64,000 bases of DNA from JAEZAF01 sp964395665 (GTDB lineage Bacteria; Chloroflexota; Anaerolineae; Aggregatilineales; Phototrophicaceae): contig CAYNDH010000002.1 in the NCBI GenBank assembly GCA_964395665.1, forward strand, positions 24,262-88,261, given 5' to 3'. Below are positions 45,781-53,840 of this stretch, one piece after another. The notes under the pieces are model-generated. The model made no database searches, had not been told where the DNA came from, and worked only from the letters and a program-made list of their open reading frames with translations. Made by a program: the position numbers and the translations under genes. Numbering within the stretch: the first letter of the stretch is position 1; each line of letters opens with the position of its first letter.

Positions 45781-46929
45781 GTGTCCCTGTCTCAAAAACT
45801 GCAAATCCCCGGCGCCGGCCTCAACCGCTGGTATGCGTTTCTGGCTGCGTTGTGTCTGATCGCTATGGTTTCCGGGCCGATGGAGATGACAGCCGCTGCG
45901 CCGCCGATTCAAGGGATTGCCGGCGTGATCCTGCTGGAAGGGGGGCAGCCGCTTTATCAGTTCCCGGATCGGCAGAGCACTATTAACGGTTTTTACGATG
46001 CGCGTGCTGCCTTCCATGGGCTGTCTGTTTATACGGATGGTGACTGGATTTACGTCCGTATGGATGATGATGGAGCAGAGGGCTGGCTGCCTCAGAATAT
46101 CGTAACGCTGGCCGGGGATGCTGACACACTGCCGTTACGGTCGGTGGAACCGATTGAGATTCTGCTCAATGCCGAATACTGGAATTTCTCCGACCAGTCA
46201 CATGATATTTTTCTTCAGGGGCAGGAACTGGGGAATTATCCCGACACCTTCAGCAAGGTAGGGGACAGTATCACCGTGAACCGGGCATTTCTTCAGCCGT
46301 TCGGTAAAGGCGTGTATGACATCAGCGCCTATCCGGAATTACAGAGCGCACTGGATTTCTTCAACATCGATGAAAATCACCCGATCACTTCCTACATACA
46401 GCCGACGCGGGCTGCCGGTGTTGGTTGGACGACGCGTCATCTGCTTGAACCAGATACGGATTTCCTGTGTGCGCGTGGTGATCTGCGTCTGACGTGTGAA
46501 TATCGCAATACAAAACCGGCTTTTGCGCTTATTATGATCGGCACGAATGATGTGGTGAGCATACCCATCGAACGTTATGAGCAGAACCTGCGGCGGATTG
46601 TTGATATTTCGGTGGCGTATGGTGTGGTGCCGGTTTTAAGCACCATCCCACCGCAGCGGCGTCAGGATGATGCCGTCCGGGCGTTTAACCTGAAGATCAT
46701 TGAAGTTGCACAGGATTATCACATCCCGGTATGGAATTACTGGTTAGGCTTGCAGGCACTGCCAGGTAATGGGATGAGTCAGGATGGGATTCACCCGTCC
46801 ATGCCGCCTAACAACGCCGGGACGACAAATTTTACCGATGAATTTCTGCGGTACGGGTACACCCTGCGTAACCTGATGGCGCTGAACGTTCTGCATCTGA
46901 TGTTGTATCAGGTGATGTATATCGAATAA
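45781..46929 (+). CDS. Secreted SH3-like / SGNH hydrolase-like protein, paralogue
   Basis: 382 residues from a GTG start 3 bases after the preceding stop. Signal peptide/TM (WYAFLAALCLIAMVSG), SH3-like segment (about 45-110: LYQFPDRQSTINGF...GWLPQNIVTL), then an SGNH-type domain with GDSITV (about residue 160), GTNDVV (about 254) and DGIHPS (about 335). All three key blocks are kept. It shares layout and the KVGDS...LxPxGxG stretch with the upstream gene, so the pair arose by duplication. A bidirectional terminator follows. Confidence 0.85.
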   Translation: MSLSQKLQIPGAGLNRWYAFLAALCLIAMVSGPMEMTAAAPPIQGIAGVILLEGGQPLYQFPDRQSTINGFYDARAAFHGLSVYTDGDWIYVRMDDDGAEGWLPQNIVTLAGDADTLPLRSVEPIEILLNAEYWNFSDQSHDIFLQGQELGNYPDTFSKVGDSITVNRAFLQPFGKGVYDISAYPELQSALDFFNIDENHPITSYIQPTRAAGVGWTTRHLLEPDTDFLCARGDLRLTCEYRNTKPAFALIMIGTNDVVSIPIERYEQNLRRIVDISVAYGVVPVLSTIPPQRRQDDAVRAFNLKIIEVAQDYHIPVWNYWLGLQALPGNGMSQDGIHPSMPPNNAGTTNFTDEFLRYGYTLRNLMALNVLHLMLYQVMYIE

Positions 46930-46954
46930 TGGGCTATCCCATAATCGCGTAACA

Positions 46955-46989
46955 AAAACGGGCTGATCCATATACGATCAGCCCGTTTT
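46955..46989. terminator. Bidirectional intrinsic terminator
   Basis: A 14-bp stem (AAAACGGGCTGATC / GATCAGCCCGTTTT) with a 7-base loop between converging genes, with T-runs on both strands. Confidence 0.9.
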
Positions 46990-47007
46990 GCGTTAATCAG
47001 CACTCAG

Positions 47008-48033
47008 CTAGAATGTACGCTTGAGAAGCTGGGTCATCAGGTCGTGCAGCCCCTCGGCGGCATCCCCAGTTGGGCCAGCGGATTCCAGTGCATGGGCGGC
47101 CCGTTCATAGAAGACCAGTTCGCGCTCTTCGGCATCTGCTCGTGCGCCGACTGTATCCAGTTCTGTGACGATTTCCTCAATATCAGAAGCCGTCAGGCTC
47201 TGTGACTGATAGAGTTCACGCATACGTGGACTGCGTTCAAGCCCATACAGCACCGGCAGTGATTTCTTCTGATCGCGGATGTCGGTTGCAGCCGATTTGC
47301 CGGTGACATCCGGGTCGCCCCAGATGCCGAGAATGTCATCATGAAGCTGGAACGCGAGGCCGAGATTCAGGCCGAATTCAGCGTAATACCGGCTGATCTC
47401 TTCATTTCTGGAACCGATGAGCGCCCCAAGCTGTGCGCTGCCCCCGACCAGTGAAGCGGTCTTCCCCAGGATCATCGAGAGATAGTCATCGACCGAGACG
47501 ACCGGGCGCGTCTCAAAGGCGATGTCCAGATGCTGGCCGCGTGTCAGGTCCAGAGTGGTGTGATTGAACACCTGCCAGCAGCGCAGCACGATGTCATCGG
47601 AGACGCCATACTGTGTCAGGCGGGAAAGGGCTTCATAGGACAGGGTGAACATCGCATCACCGGTGTTAATTCCCTGACTTAGTCCCCACACGCTCCAGAC
47701 GGTCGGGCGACCGTGCCGGATCTGGCTGTTGTCTTCAATATCGTCATGGATCAGCGAGAAGTTGTGCAGGAGTTCCACCGCTGCGGCGGCGGGTAGTGCC
47801 TGCTGCCAGTCACCACCTGCCGCCTGACAGCACATCAGGAGCAGGGTGGGGCGGATGCGCTTGCCGGTTTTCCCCTGATGCGGCTGGTTGTCCGCATCAA
47901 CCCAGCCCATCGGATAGCGGAGCATGGTGGTCAGCTCGTTGGGGATCTCGTTAAGCTCGAAGATTTCATCGAGAAAGCTTTGCAGGGTAGTTTCAAGCTG
48001 TTGCAGATAAATCGGTATGAGGCTCGTCAGCAA
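47008..48033 (-). CDS. Polyprenyl diphosphate synthase
   Basis: 341 residues. All-trans isoprenyl diphosphate synthase that condenses IPP units into C15-C20 or longer chains. Motifs: GKRIRPTLLL, the first Asp-rich motif LIHDDIEDNS (DDxxD), the RHGRPTVW stretch, GKTASLVGGSAQLGA and the second Asp region FQLHDDILGIWGD (DDxxG). The start is TTG at 48033, 5 bases after the fni stop, and no better ATG is available before the conserved core. Chain length cannot be read safely. The product could feed carotenoids, polar lipids or the menaquinone side chain. Confidence 0.93.
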   Translation of the reverse strand: MLTSLIPIYLQQLETTLQSFLDEIFELNEIPNELTTMLRYPMGWVDADNQPHQGKTGKRIRPTLLLMCCQAAGGDWQQALPAAAAVELLHNFSLIHDDIEDNSQIRHGRPTVWSVWGLSQGINTGDAMFTLSYEALSRLTQYGVSDDIVLRCWQVFNHTTLDLTRGQHLDIAFETRPVVSVDDYLSMILGKTASLVGGSAQLGALIGSRNEEISRYYAEFGLNLGLAFQLHDDILGIWGDPDVTGKSAATDIRDQKKSLPVLYGLERSPRMRELYQSQSLTASDIEEIVTELDTVGARADAEERELVFYERAAHALESAGPTGDAAEGLHDLMTQLLKRTF

Positions 48034-48038
48034 GAGTA

Positions 48039-49079
48039 TTACACCTTCAGTAGTGGAGTGCGCTGCAAGGATTCAATATCAGATGCACCAGAGCATAACA
48101 TGGCAATGCGGATTTGCGCCTTAATCTCGCGGATCGCCTGATCAACGGCTTCGGCTGATTCGTTGGCGGCCTTCAGGAACACGCCGGCCAGTCCACCTGT
48201 TTTAGCGCCGAGTGCGATACTTTTCGCAATATCAATGCCGTCCTTCAGGCCGCCGCTGGCGATGATATCGAGATCCGGAGCGCCTTTTGCGGCATACTGG
48301 ATCGCGTCGGCGGTCGGGATACCCCAATCTGCAAAGCTGCGGGCGACACGGGCATGAAAGGCAGTCGGAGCGCGATGATATTCGACCTCACTCCATGATG
48401 TCCCGCCGGAGCCTGCGACATCAATCGCAGCGCAGCCAGCGTCGGCAAGCTGCCGCGCATTCTGTTCGGAGAATCCCCAGCCGACTTCCTTGGCAATCAC
48501 CGGAACACCGATCTGCTTGCAGACTGCTTCGACTTTTTTCAGCAGGCCGGAGAAGTTCGTGTCACCTTCCGGCTGGACGGCTTCCTGAAGCACGTTAAAA
48601 TGCAGGATGAGCGCATCAGCCTCAATCATCTCGACGGCTTTGCGACACGCATCAACACCGTAACCGTAATTGAGCTGGACGGCCCCCACATTCGCCAGCA
48701 GCAGAATATCCGGCGCAACATCACGCACCTGATAGGACGCAGCCAGCGTCGGGTCCTCGATGGCTGCGCGTTGAGAGCCAACGCCCATCGCGATATTCTG
48801 TGCCTGTGCTGCCTCTGCCAGATTGCGATTAAGGCGCTGCGCCAGTCCGGTCCCGCCGGTCATCGACGAGATCAGAATCGGGGCGTCAAGGGTTTTGGTC
48901 AGAAGGTGGACACGGGTGTCAATCTCATTCAGATCAAGTTCTGGTAGTGCATTGTGCAGAAAGCGGTAGCGTTCCAGCCCGGAGGTGAGGGTGGGGAACT
49001 GTACATCACGTTCAAGATTGATTTTGATGTGATCGACTTTCCGGCTTTCGGTGGTTACTGGTTCCGTGACTTGTGACAT
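48039..49079 (-). CDS. fni: Type 2 isopentenyl-diphosphate Δ-isomerase
   Basis: 346 residues. FMN- and NADPH-dependent isomerase that interconverts IPP and DMAPP. Features: an N-terminal RKVDHIKINLERDVQ segment, ILISSMTGGTGLAQRLN, the IAMGVGSQRAAIED motif, LHFNVLQEAVQPEGD (H..N..QE..Q, active site), PVIAKEVGWGF, IDVAGSGGTSW (FMN phosphate) and ASGGLKDGIDIAK. The polyprenyl synthase gene follows directly, forming an isoprenoid pair. Confidence 0.96.
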   Translation of the reverse strand: MSQVTEPVTTESRKVDHIKINLERDVQFPTLTSGLERYRFLHNALPELDLNEIDTRVHLLTKTLDAPILISSMTGGTGLAQRLNRNLAEAAQAQNIAMGVGSQRAAIEDPTLAASYQVRDVAPDILLLANVGAVQLNYGYGVDACRKAVEMIEADALILHFNVLQEAVQPEGDTNFSGLLKKVEAVCKQIGVPVIAKEVGWGFSEQNARQLADAGCAAIDVAGSGGTSWSEVEYHRAPTAFHARVARSFADWGIPTADAIQYAAKGAPDLDIIASGGLKDGIDIAKSIALGAKTGGLAGVFLKAANESAEAVDQAIREIKAQIRIAMLCSGASDIESLQRTPLLKV

Positions 49080-49219
49080 CGGCAGGTGTTCCTTCTGGAT
49101 GATAAGGCTGAATCGTACCGATGAAGTGTACCGCTGTCAATAACAGTACTAGCGGGGAGGATGTTTATCGGTATAATGTGCAAAGCTTTCTAACTTGCTT
49201 ATACAGGGGAATGGTGATT

Positions 49220-49459
49220 ATGGAAGACACGATTGAAGAGCGCGTGAAAAATATCGTGGTTGAACTGCTCGGCGTCGACCGCGACCGCGTGATTCCGGAA
49301 GCCCACTTCCGCGATGATCTCGAAGCCGACTCGTTGGATCTGGTTGAGTTGATTATGGCGTTTGAAACAGAATTCGGTGGCGAGATCACCGATGAGGACG
49401 CCCAGAAAATTGAGACCGTTGGCCAGGCTATCGGTTACATCAAGAGCAACATGGGCTAA
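49220..49459 (+). CDS. acpP: Acyl carrier protein
   Basis: 79 residues, acidic, with the phosphopantetheine site EADSLDLVEL (Ser in DSL). It carries acyl chains in type II fatty acid synthesis. The start at 49220 is chosen because AGGGGA lies 9 bases upstream; an ATG at 49211 directly touches this sequence. It is monocistronic, with its own terminator. It differs from the Pfa ACPs (DSLD against DSIKRVEIL). Confidence 0.95.
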   Translation: MEDTIEERVKNIVVELLGVDRDRVIPEAHFRDDLEADSLDLVELIMAFETEFGGEITDEDAQKIETVGQAIGYIKSNMG

Positions 49460-49509
49460 CCTGTAAACCTGATAAGCTCGGTTGTAAGCTCAATCTGCTG
49501 AACTTTCTT

Positions 49510-49546
49510 GAGACTTCTCCATACAGGGGAAGTCTCTTTCTGTTTT
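49510..49546 (+). terminator. Intrinsic terminator after acpP
   Basis: An 11-bp stem (GAGACTTCTCC / GGGGAAGTCTC, one G-T pair) with a 5-base loop, followed by TTTCTGTTTT. Confidence 0.88.
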
Positions 49547-50252
49547 ACAGCTCCACTGCACTGATCGTTTGTGCCGTGCTGACCGGACGCGCTGACTGAA
49601 CAAGTTTCAATGTGCGTGGCAGCGCGGCGATGCAAAGTATGAGGGACGCGGCGACCAGTACGAATGGCCCCAGGCCGATCTGCGGGGTGAGGCCAAGATC
49701 GACCATCATCGGCCAGATCTGAGACAGGCCGAGCAGGGTGAGGGCGATGATCCCTACACCGATGATCAGCATAAGCAGCGCGTCAATGCGGCGCAGCAGG
49801 CCAGTCAGCGCGAACAGCCCCATGACAAGCGCAGCGCCAGCCAGTTGAAACTGCTGAGAGTAATTCATATCCCCGCGCTGATTCGAGTCCAGAAAGAATT
49901 CAAACGGTGGCAGCAGCGCGATGGCGAACAGGATGACAGCCCCCGCCGACAGCCACCAGTTCACGCTCCAGCGCCGGAAGTGTGATCCGTTCAACCCGAT
50001 CAGTACTGCCATCAGCACTGGGATGGCGCGCACCAGCAGCACGGTATCCATCGGACGGACGGGCAGGCGCAGGCTGATCCACTCGGCGAGATCATAGGCG
50101 CCAAGTGTCAGGCTGATACTTCCGCTGATCAGCCACGGCAGAAAATATCCGAGAACTGCTGCGGTAATCAGGCCGTTAGTGAGCTTTGAGTTATGTTGTA
50201 AGTCGATCAAGGGTTTCCTGTATCTGTTGATCTTCCTGTGTTTGCTGTTCAA
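49545..50252 (-). CDS. Multi-pass membrane protein of unknown function
   Basis: 235 residues with about six hydrophobic helices (for example GLITAAVLGYFLPWLISG, LAGAALVMGLFALTGL, ALLMLIIGVGIIALTLLGL). No known family motif. The frame from 50252 overlaps the end of the ATPase gene by 62 bases. A TTG at 50210 would give a shorter overlap, so the start is uncertain. It is the last gene of the thioesterase-ATPase-membrane protein run. Confidence 0.7.
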   Translation of the reverse strand: MNSKHRKINRYRKPLIDLQHNSKLTNGLITAAVLGYFLPWLISGSISLTLGAYDLAEWISLRLPVRPMDTVLLVRAIPVLMAVLIGLNGSHFRRWSVNWWLSAGAVILFAIALLPPFEFFLDSNQRGDMNYSQQFQLAGAALVMGLFALTGLLRRIDALLMLIIGVGIIALTLLGLSQIWPMMVDLGLTPQIGLGPFVLVAASLILCIAALPRTLKLVQSARPVSTAQTISAVEL

Positions 50253-51378
50253 GATAGCTGCTCATGAATTCGCTCCGGCGCTGGCGCAGGGCCATCGGTG
50301 CGACCGCACGGACATCGGCCACGGTCGCCTGCGTCCGTCCATCGGCTGCGGCATAAGCCCGTGCGGATTCAAACAGGGCATAATCCGCACGATGTGAATC
50401 AATTTCGAGCGCCTGAATCACGGCCATTCCCGCATTCAGTGCCTGTTGGTCGAGTGTGGTCTGCTTCAGACGCTGGCGGGCTTCGACGACTTCCAGCAGC
50501 GTTTCTTCGGTGGACAGTATCCACTGCTCAAGAAATGCCATCGGATTCAGCCGATAAGCCTGTGTCCGCCGGTAGACTTCCAGTCGTTCTTCATGGGTGG
50601 TCAGCCCGCGAACATGAACGCGCAGGCCGAAACGGTCAAGGATCTGTGGACGAAGTCGGCCTTCTTCCGGGTTCATTGAGCCGATCAGGATAAAGCGCGA
50701 TCGATAGGTGCCGACCATTGCGCCGCGCCTGACCGTATAGCTGCCTTGCGCCGCCGCATCCAGAATGGCATCGGTGATGTGATCATCCAGCAGGTTGATT
50801 TCGTCGATATACAGGATATGGCGATCTGCCCGCGCCAGAATACCTTTTTCCAGCCGCACCAGATTGCGCTGCACGGCGACACGTTCATTGATCCCGCCGA
50901 CGACATCTTCCAGACGGGCATTAAGCGGCAGCTCGATCAGCTTGACCGGCTCGAAATGCGAAATCGGCTGACCCGCCTTGTATTTCTCGTAGCAGTCGGG
51001 ATAGAGATACTGTGCTGCTTCGGTCTGAAGATCTTCGGCAAAGACCTCTTCTTCACAGTCGCTGACTTCCACATCCGGCAGGATACCGGACAGGCTGCGG
51101 ACAATTGTCGTTTTGCCAGTGCCGCGTGGACCGATCAGCAGGGTTCCGCCGATATTGGGGTTGATGACCGATAGCAGCAGGGCAATCCGTATCTCCATCT
51201 GGCCGACGACAGCCATGAAAGGATAGGGAAAATGTTCGGCAAGACCGAGATCCGGCGCTTCTGTCTGAAGAATGCGCTGTGCCCCTGACTGGTGCAGCAG
51301 TTGCAGCAGTGCAGATGTACGGGGCGATGTCTCATCGGCTGCGGCCTCAGGGTTTTCAGAGAGATCGGCGTCATCCAT
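50191..51378 (-). CDS. Magnesium chelatase subunit I-like AAA+ ATPase
   Basis: 395 residues. The sequence fits the ChlI/BchI branch of AAA+ proteins: FPYPFMAVVGQMEIRIALLLSVINP, Walker A LLIGPRGTGKTTIVRSL, the long insertion with EDLQTEAAQYLYPDCYEK, LPLNARLEDVVGG, Walker B HILYIDEINLLDDH and IGSMNPEEGRLRPQILDRFGL. In phototrophs this subunit drives Mg insertion into protoporphyrin. Homologues also occur in non-phototrophs with VWA partners. No D or H subunit is adjacent. The gene overlaps the thioesterase by 8 bases. The role as a true Mg-chelatase is uncertain. Confidence 0.88.
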   Translation of the reverse strand: MDDADLSENPEAAADETSPRTSALLQLLHQSGAQRILQTEAPDLGLAEHFPYPFMAVVGQMEIRIALLLSVINPNIGGTLLIGPRGTGKTTIVRSLSGILPDVEVSDCEEEVFAEDLQTEAAQYLYPDCYEKYKAGQPISHFEPVKLIELPLNARLEDVVGGINERVAVQRNLVRLEKGILARADRHILYIDEINLLDDHITDAILDAAAQGSYTVRRGAMVGTYRSRFILIGSMNPEEGRLRPQILDRFGLRVHVRGLTTHEERLEVYRRTQAYRLNPMAFLEQWILSTEETLLEVVEARQRLKQTTLDQQALNAGMAVIQALEIDSHRADYALFESARAYAAADGRTQATVADVRAVAPMALRQRRSEFMSSYLEQQTQEDQQIQETLDRLTT

Positions 51379-51871
51379 TGTGTTTCGGTTCGCTGCGGGC
51401 TGCCTGAAGCTTGCGGAATTCCTGTCTTTCCCTGGCCTGTGATGCGTGGAGATGCTCTTCTTCGCTTATGAATTCCAGCTTTGGCACAGGGTAGGGGCGT
51501 CCGTTAGGATCGAGCGCGACGTAGACCAGATAGGCTGTATTGGTAATTCCGCCTTGCCCGGTGATCGGATTCTCGGCGCGGACCTGTACGCATACTTCCA
51601 TTGAGGTCCTGCCGACATAGGTCAGTGAAGCTGAACACTGAACGACATCCCCAACCCGAATCGGTTCATCGAAAGTCATGGTATCAATGGCGACGGTCAC
51701 AACCGGGGCACTGGCATGACGCATCGCGGCCAGTGCGCCTGCTTCGTCCACCATTTTCATGATGACGCCGCCGTGTACATTGCCGAAGCCATTGGTATCC
51801 TGTGGACCCATCAGCGCACTCAACGTCACGCGGGACTCGTCAATCCGTTTGGTTTCGTGTGTGATTTCCAT
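51371..51871 (-). CDS. Hotdog-fold acyl-CoA thioesterase (YciA/BACH type)
   Basis: 166 residues. The hotdog signature is GNVHGGVIMKMVDEAGALAAMRHA, followed by TMTFDEPIRVGDVVQCSASLTYVGRTSMEV and AYLVYVALDPNGRP, typical of acyl-CoA hydrolases of the YciA/ACOT family. It would release free fatty acids or CoA from acyl-CoA. It is the first gene of a short leftward operon. Confidence 0.92.
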   Translation of the reverse strand: MEITHETKRIDESRVTLSALMGPQDTNGFGNVHGGVIMKMVDEAGALAAMRHASAPVVTVAIDTMTFDEPIRVGDVVQCSASLTYVGRTSMEVCVQVRAENPITGQGGITNTAYLVYVALDPNGRPYPVPKLEFISEEEHLHASQARERQEFRKLQAARSEPKHNG

Positions 51872-52005
51872 GCATTAATCCTGTACCGGCTCTGGCAGAA
51901 GTAACCTATATAATTCACCTGCCGGTAAACGTTATCTACGGATAAACGCCGCCGATTATAGCACAGCCGCATGTGCAGGTCTGTAATATGCAGATAGGGG
52001 TGTGA

Positions 52006-53151
52006 TTATCCGTTCAGAAGCTGCTGATAGACCTCAAGCAGATGCTGCGCGGAGCGATCCCATGTAAAACCTGCTGCACGGGTAAAACCGCGCTCGATGA
52101 GCTGCTGGCGGAGTGCGTCTTCAGTGATGAGACGTGCCAGCGCGTGAGTCAGTTCCTCAATGTTGTAGGGATCAATCAGCAGCGCGGCATCCCCGGCTAC
52201 TTCCGGCAGTGATGAAAGGTTTGACGTCACGACTGGCGTCCCGCAGGCCATGGCTTCCAGCACCGGGATGCCAAAACCCTCATACAGTGAGGGCAGTGCG
52301 AAGCAGACCGCGCCGCTGTAAAGTGCAGGCAGATCGGCTTCATCCGCAAAGCCGGTGATATGTACATGATCTTCAAGATGTAACTGTGCAATCGTCTGAT
52401 AGAGAGGGCCATCCAGCCAGCCTTTGCCACCGACGATCACGAGATCAATATCCATGCCATTATCACGAAGCAGACCAAGAGACTGCACGAGCCGTTCGTA
52501 ATTTTTTCTCGGCTGTACGGTTCCCAGCGAAAGAATATAGGGCCGCATCCCTAATTCATATTTGGTTCGCATAGTCATTAAAGAAACAGGATTTGTGACC
52601 GGCTTAAACCTTGTCTCCACTCCACTAAGCAGCACCGTAATCTTTTCCGGCGGCGTGTTATACAACGTGATCAGATCATCCTTTGTCGCCTGTGAATCCG
52701 CCAGAATGTGAGTAGCTGCCCGTACTGAACGCGGCACCACCACATCAAGATATGCTTTTAATGATGGGGCGGCGGCATCCGGGACGCGGACAAATGACAG
52801 ATCATGGACTGTCAGCAGGGTGCGAACGCCGGGAAGGGTAGGGAGCAGGACGAAATCAGTCGCATGGTAGAGTGCCATGCGACCGGTAAAAATCTCAAGC
52901 GGTACGGGCATCTGCAGACGATGCCAGAGGCGCGCAAACCAGCGCGGCGTGATACGAGTCGGCACCCACTGAAAATGTGCAGCAGGCGGTGGGGGAAGCT
53001 GATTGCGAGATGCGCCAGCGACAAACAGTTTGTAATCAAACCCGCCGACCGGCTGGTGCGCTACTGCCGCGACCAGTTCCCGGACATAACGGCCAATCCC
53101 GCCGCCCTGTTCTGCTGCGGGGGTGTAATCAATGGTGATCGTCGATCGCAC
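52006..53151 (-). CDS. Glycosyltransferase, GT4 family
   Basis: 381 residues, GT-B fold. N-terminal acceptor part with GGGIGRYVRELV; C-terminal donor part with YILSLGTVQPRKNYERLV, VIVGGKGWLDG and the EX7E motif PSLYEGFGIPVLEAMACG followed by TPVVTSNLSSLPEVAG. It probably adds a sugar to a surface polysaccharide or lipid-linked glycan. The donor sugar is unknown. It lies with gtrA-like, O-antigen ligase and nucleotide-sugar genes on the same strand. Confidence 0.95.
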   Translation of the reverse strand: MRSTITIDYTPAAEQGGGIGRYVRELVAAVAHQPVGGFDYKLFVAGASRNQLPPPPAAHFQWVPTRITPRWFARLWHRLQMPVPLEIFTGRMALYHATDFVLLPTLPGVRTLLTVHDLSFVRVPDAAAPSLKAYLDVVVPRSVRAATHILADSQATKDDLITLYNTPPEKITVLLSGVETRFKPVTNPVSLMTMRTKYELGMRPYILSLGTVQPRKNYERLVQSLGLLRDNGMDIDLVIVGGKGWLDGPLYQTIAQLHLEDHVHITGFADEADLPALYSGAVCFALPSLYEGFGIPVLEAMACGTPVVTSNLSSLPEVAGDAALLIDPYNIEELTHALARLITEDALRQQLIERGFTRAAGFTWDRSAQHLLEVYQQLLNG

Positions 53152-53195
53152 GATAGTCGTCTGCTGTGTTGACCTGCCTGTAGAATATTTACCGC

Positions 53196-53840
53196 TTACT
53201 GGATGTCGTTATAAGTCCAATAGCGATTGGCAAAGAAGTTCCATAACATCACCATGACCAGCGCAATCATCAGTGCAACCAGCGTCCCGAATTTCTCGGT
53301 TGCCAATGGGCCGGGGATGTAATTCGGACGGACAATCTGGATGAACGGCAGCGCCGCTGGCAGTAGTGTTTCACCAAGGAAGCTGTGCGTTACCGAAATC
53401 CAGATCGTGCGGGTGACGCCGCCGATCACGCTGATCGTGGTAAAGGTCGCAAGCTGCCGCCTCACCGACTTGGAGCGCGAGTCCGGGTATACCCATAGAC
53501 GGGTCCACGTAAAATTGCTGATGACGGCGGTGATAAAGGCGATGCCGGTCGCCAGAATGACATTGGGTGTCCCCGGCAGCGGGGGAAGGATGGTCGCCTG
53601 CAGGATGTATACAAGGCTGATGTCGATCACAGCGCCGCTTGCGCCGACGATGGCGAACCGCAGGAAGCGCTCGACCTCTTTCTGGCGTCTGGGGCCGCCG
53701 ACTCTGGATGCAATGACACTGATAATATAATCCAGCGGGTTGTGAAAGCGACGCGGCTGGCGTTTCTGTTTGGGTGAGTCCAAGGATGTCTCTAATACAT
53801 CAGATACAAGGTAAGAGTCTGTCGATGAGCTGTTATTCAT
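53196..53840 (-). CDS. GtrA-like membrane protein
   Basis: 214 residues from the ATG at 53840, chosen for a 4-base ATGA overlap with the O-antigen ligase gene. A longer frame to 53867 is possible. Four hydrophobic segments; FLRFAIVGASGAVIDISLVY is the GtrA family hallmark, followed by FITAVISNFTWTRLWVYPD and a final NFFANRYWTY. GtrA-family proteins are thought to help flip lipid-linked sugars. The N-terminus is a polar tail of about 60 residues. Confidence 0.92.
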   Translation of the reverse strand: MNNSSSTDSYLVSDVLETSLDSPKQKRQPRRFHNPLDYIISVIASRVGGPRRQKEVERFLRFAIVGASGAVIDISLVYILQATILPPLPGTPNVILATGIAFITAVISNFTWTRLWVYPDSRSKSVRRQLATFTTISVIGGVTRTIWISVTHSFLGETLLPAALPFIQIVRPNYIPGPLATEKFGTLVALMIALVMVMLWNFFANRYWTYNDIQ

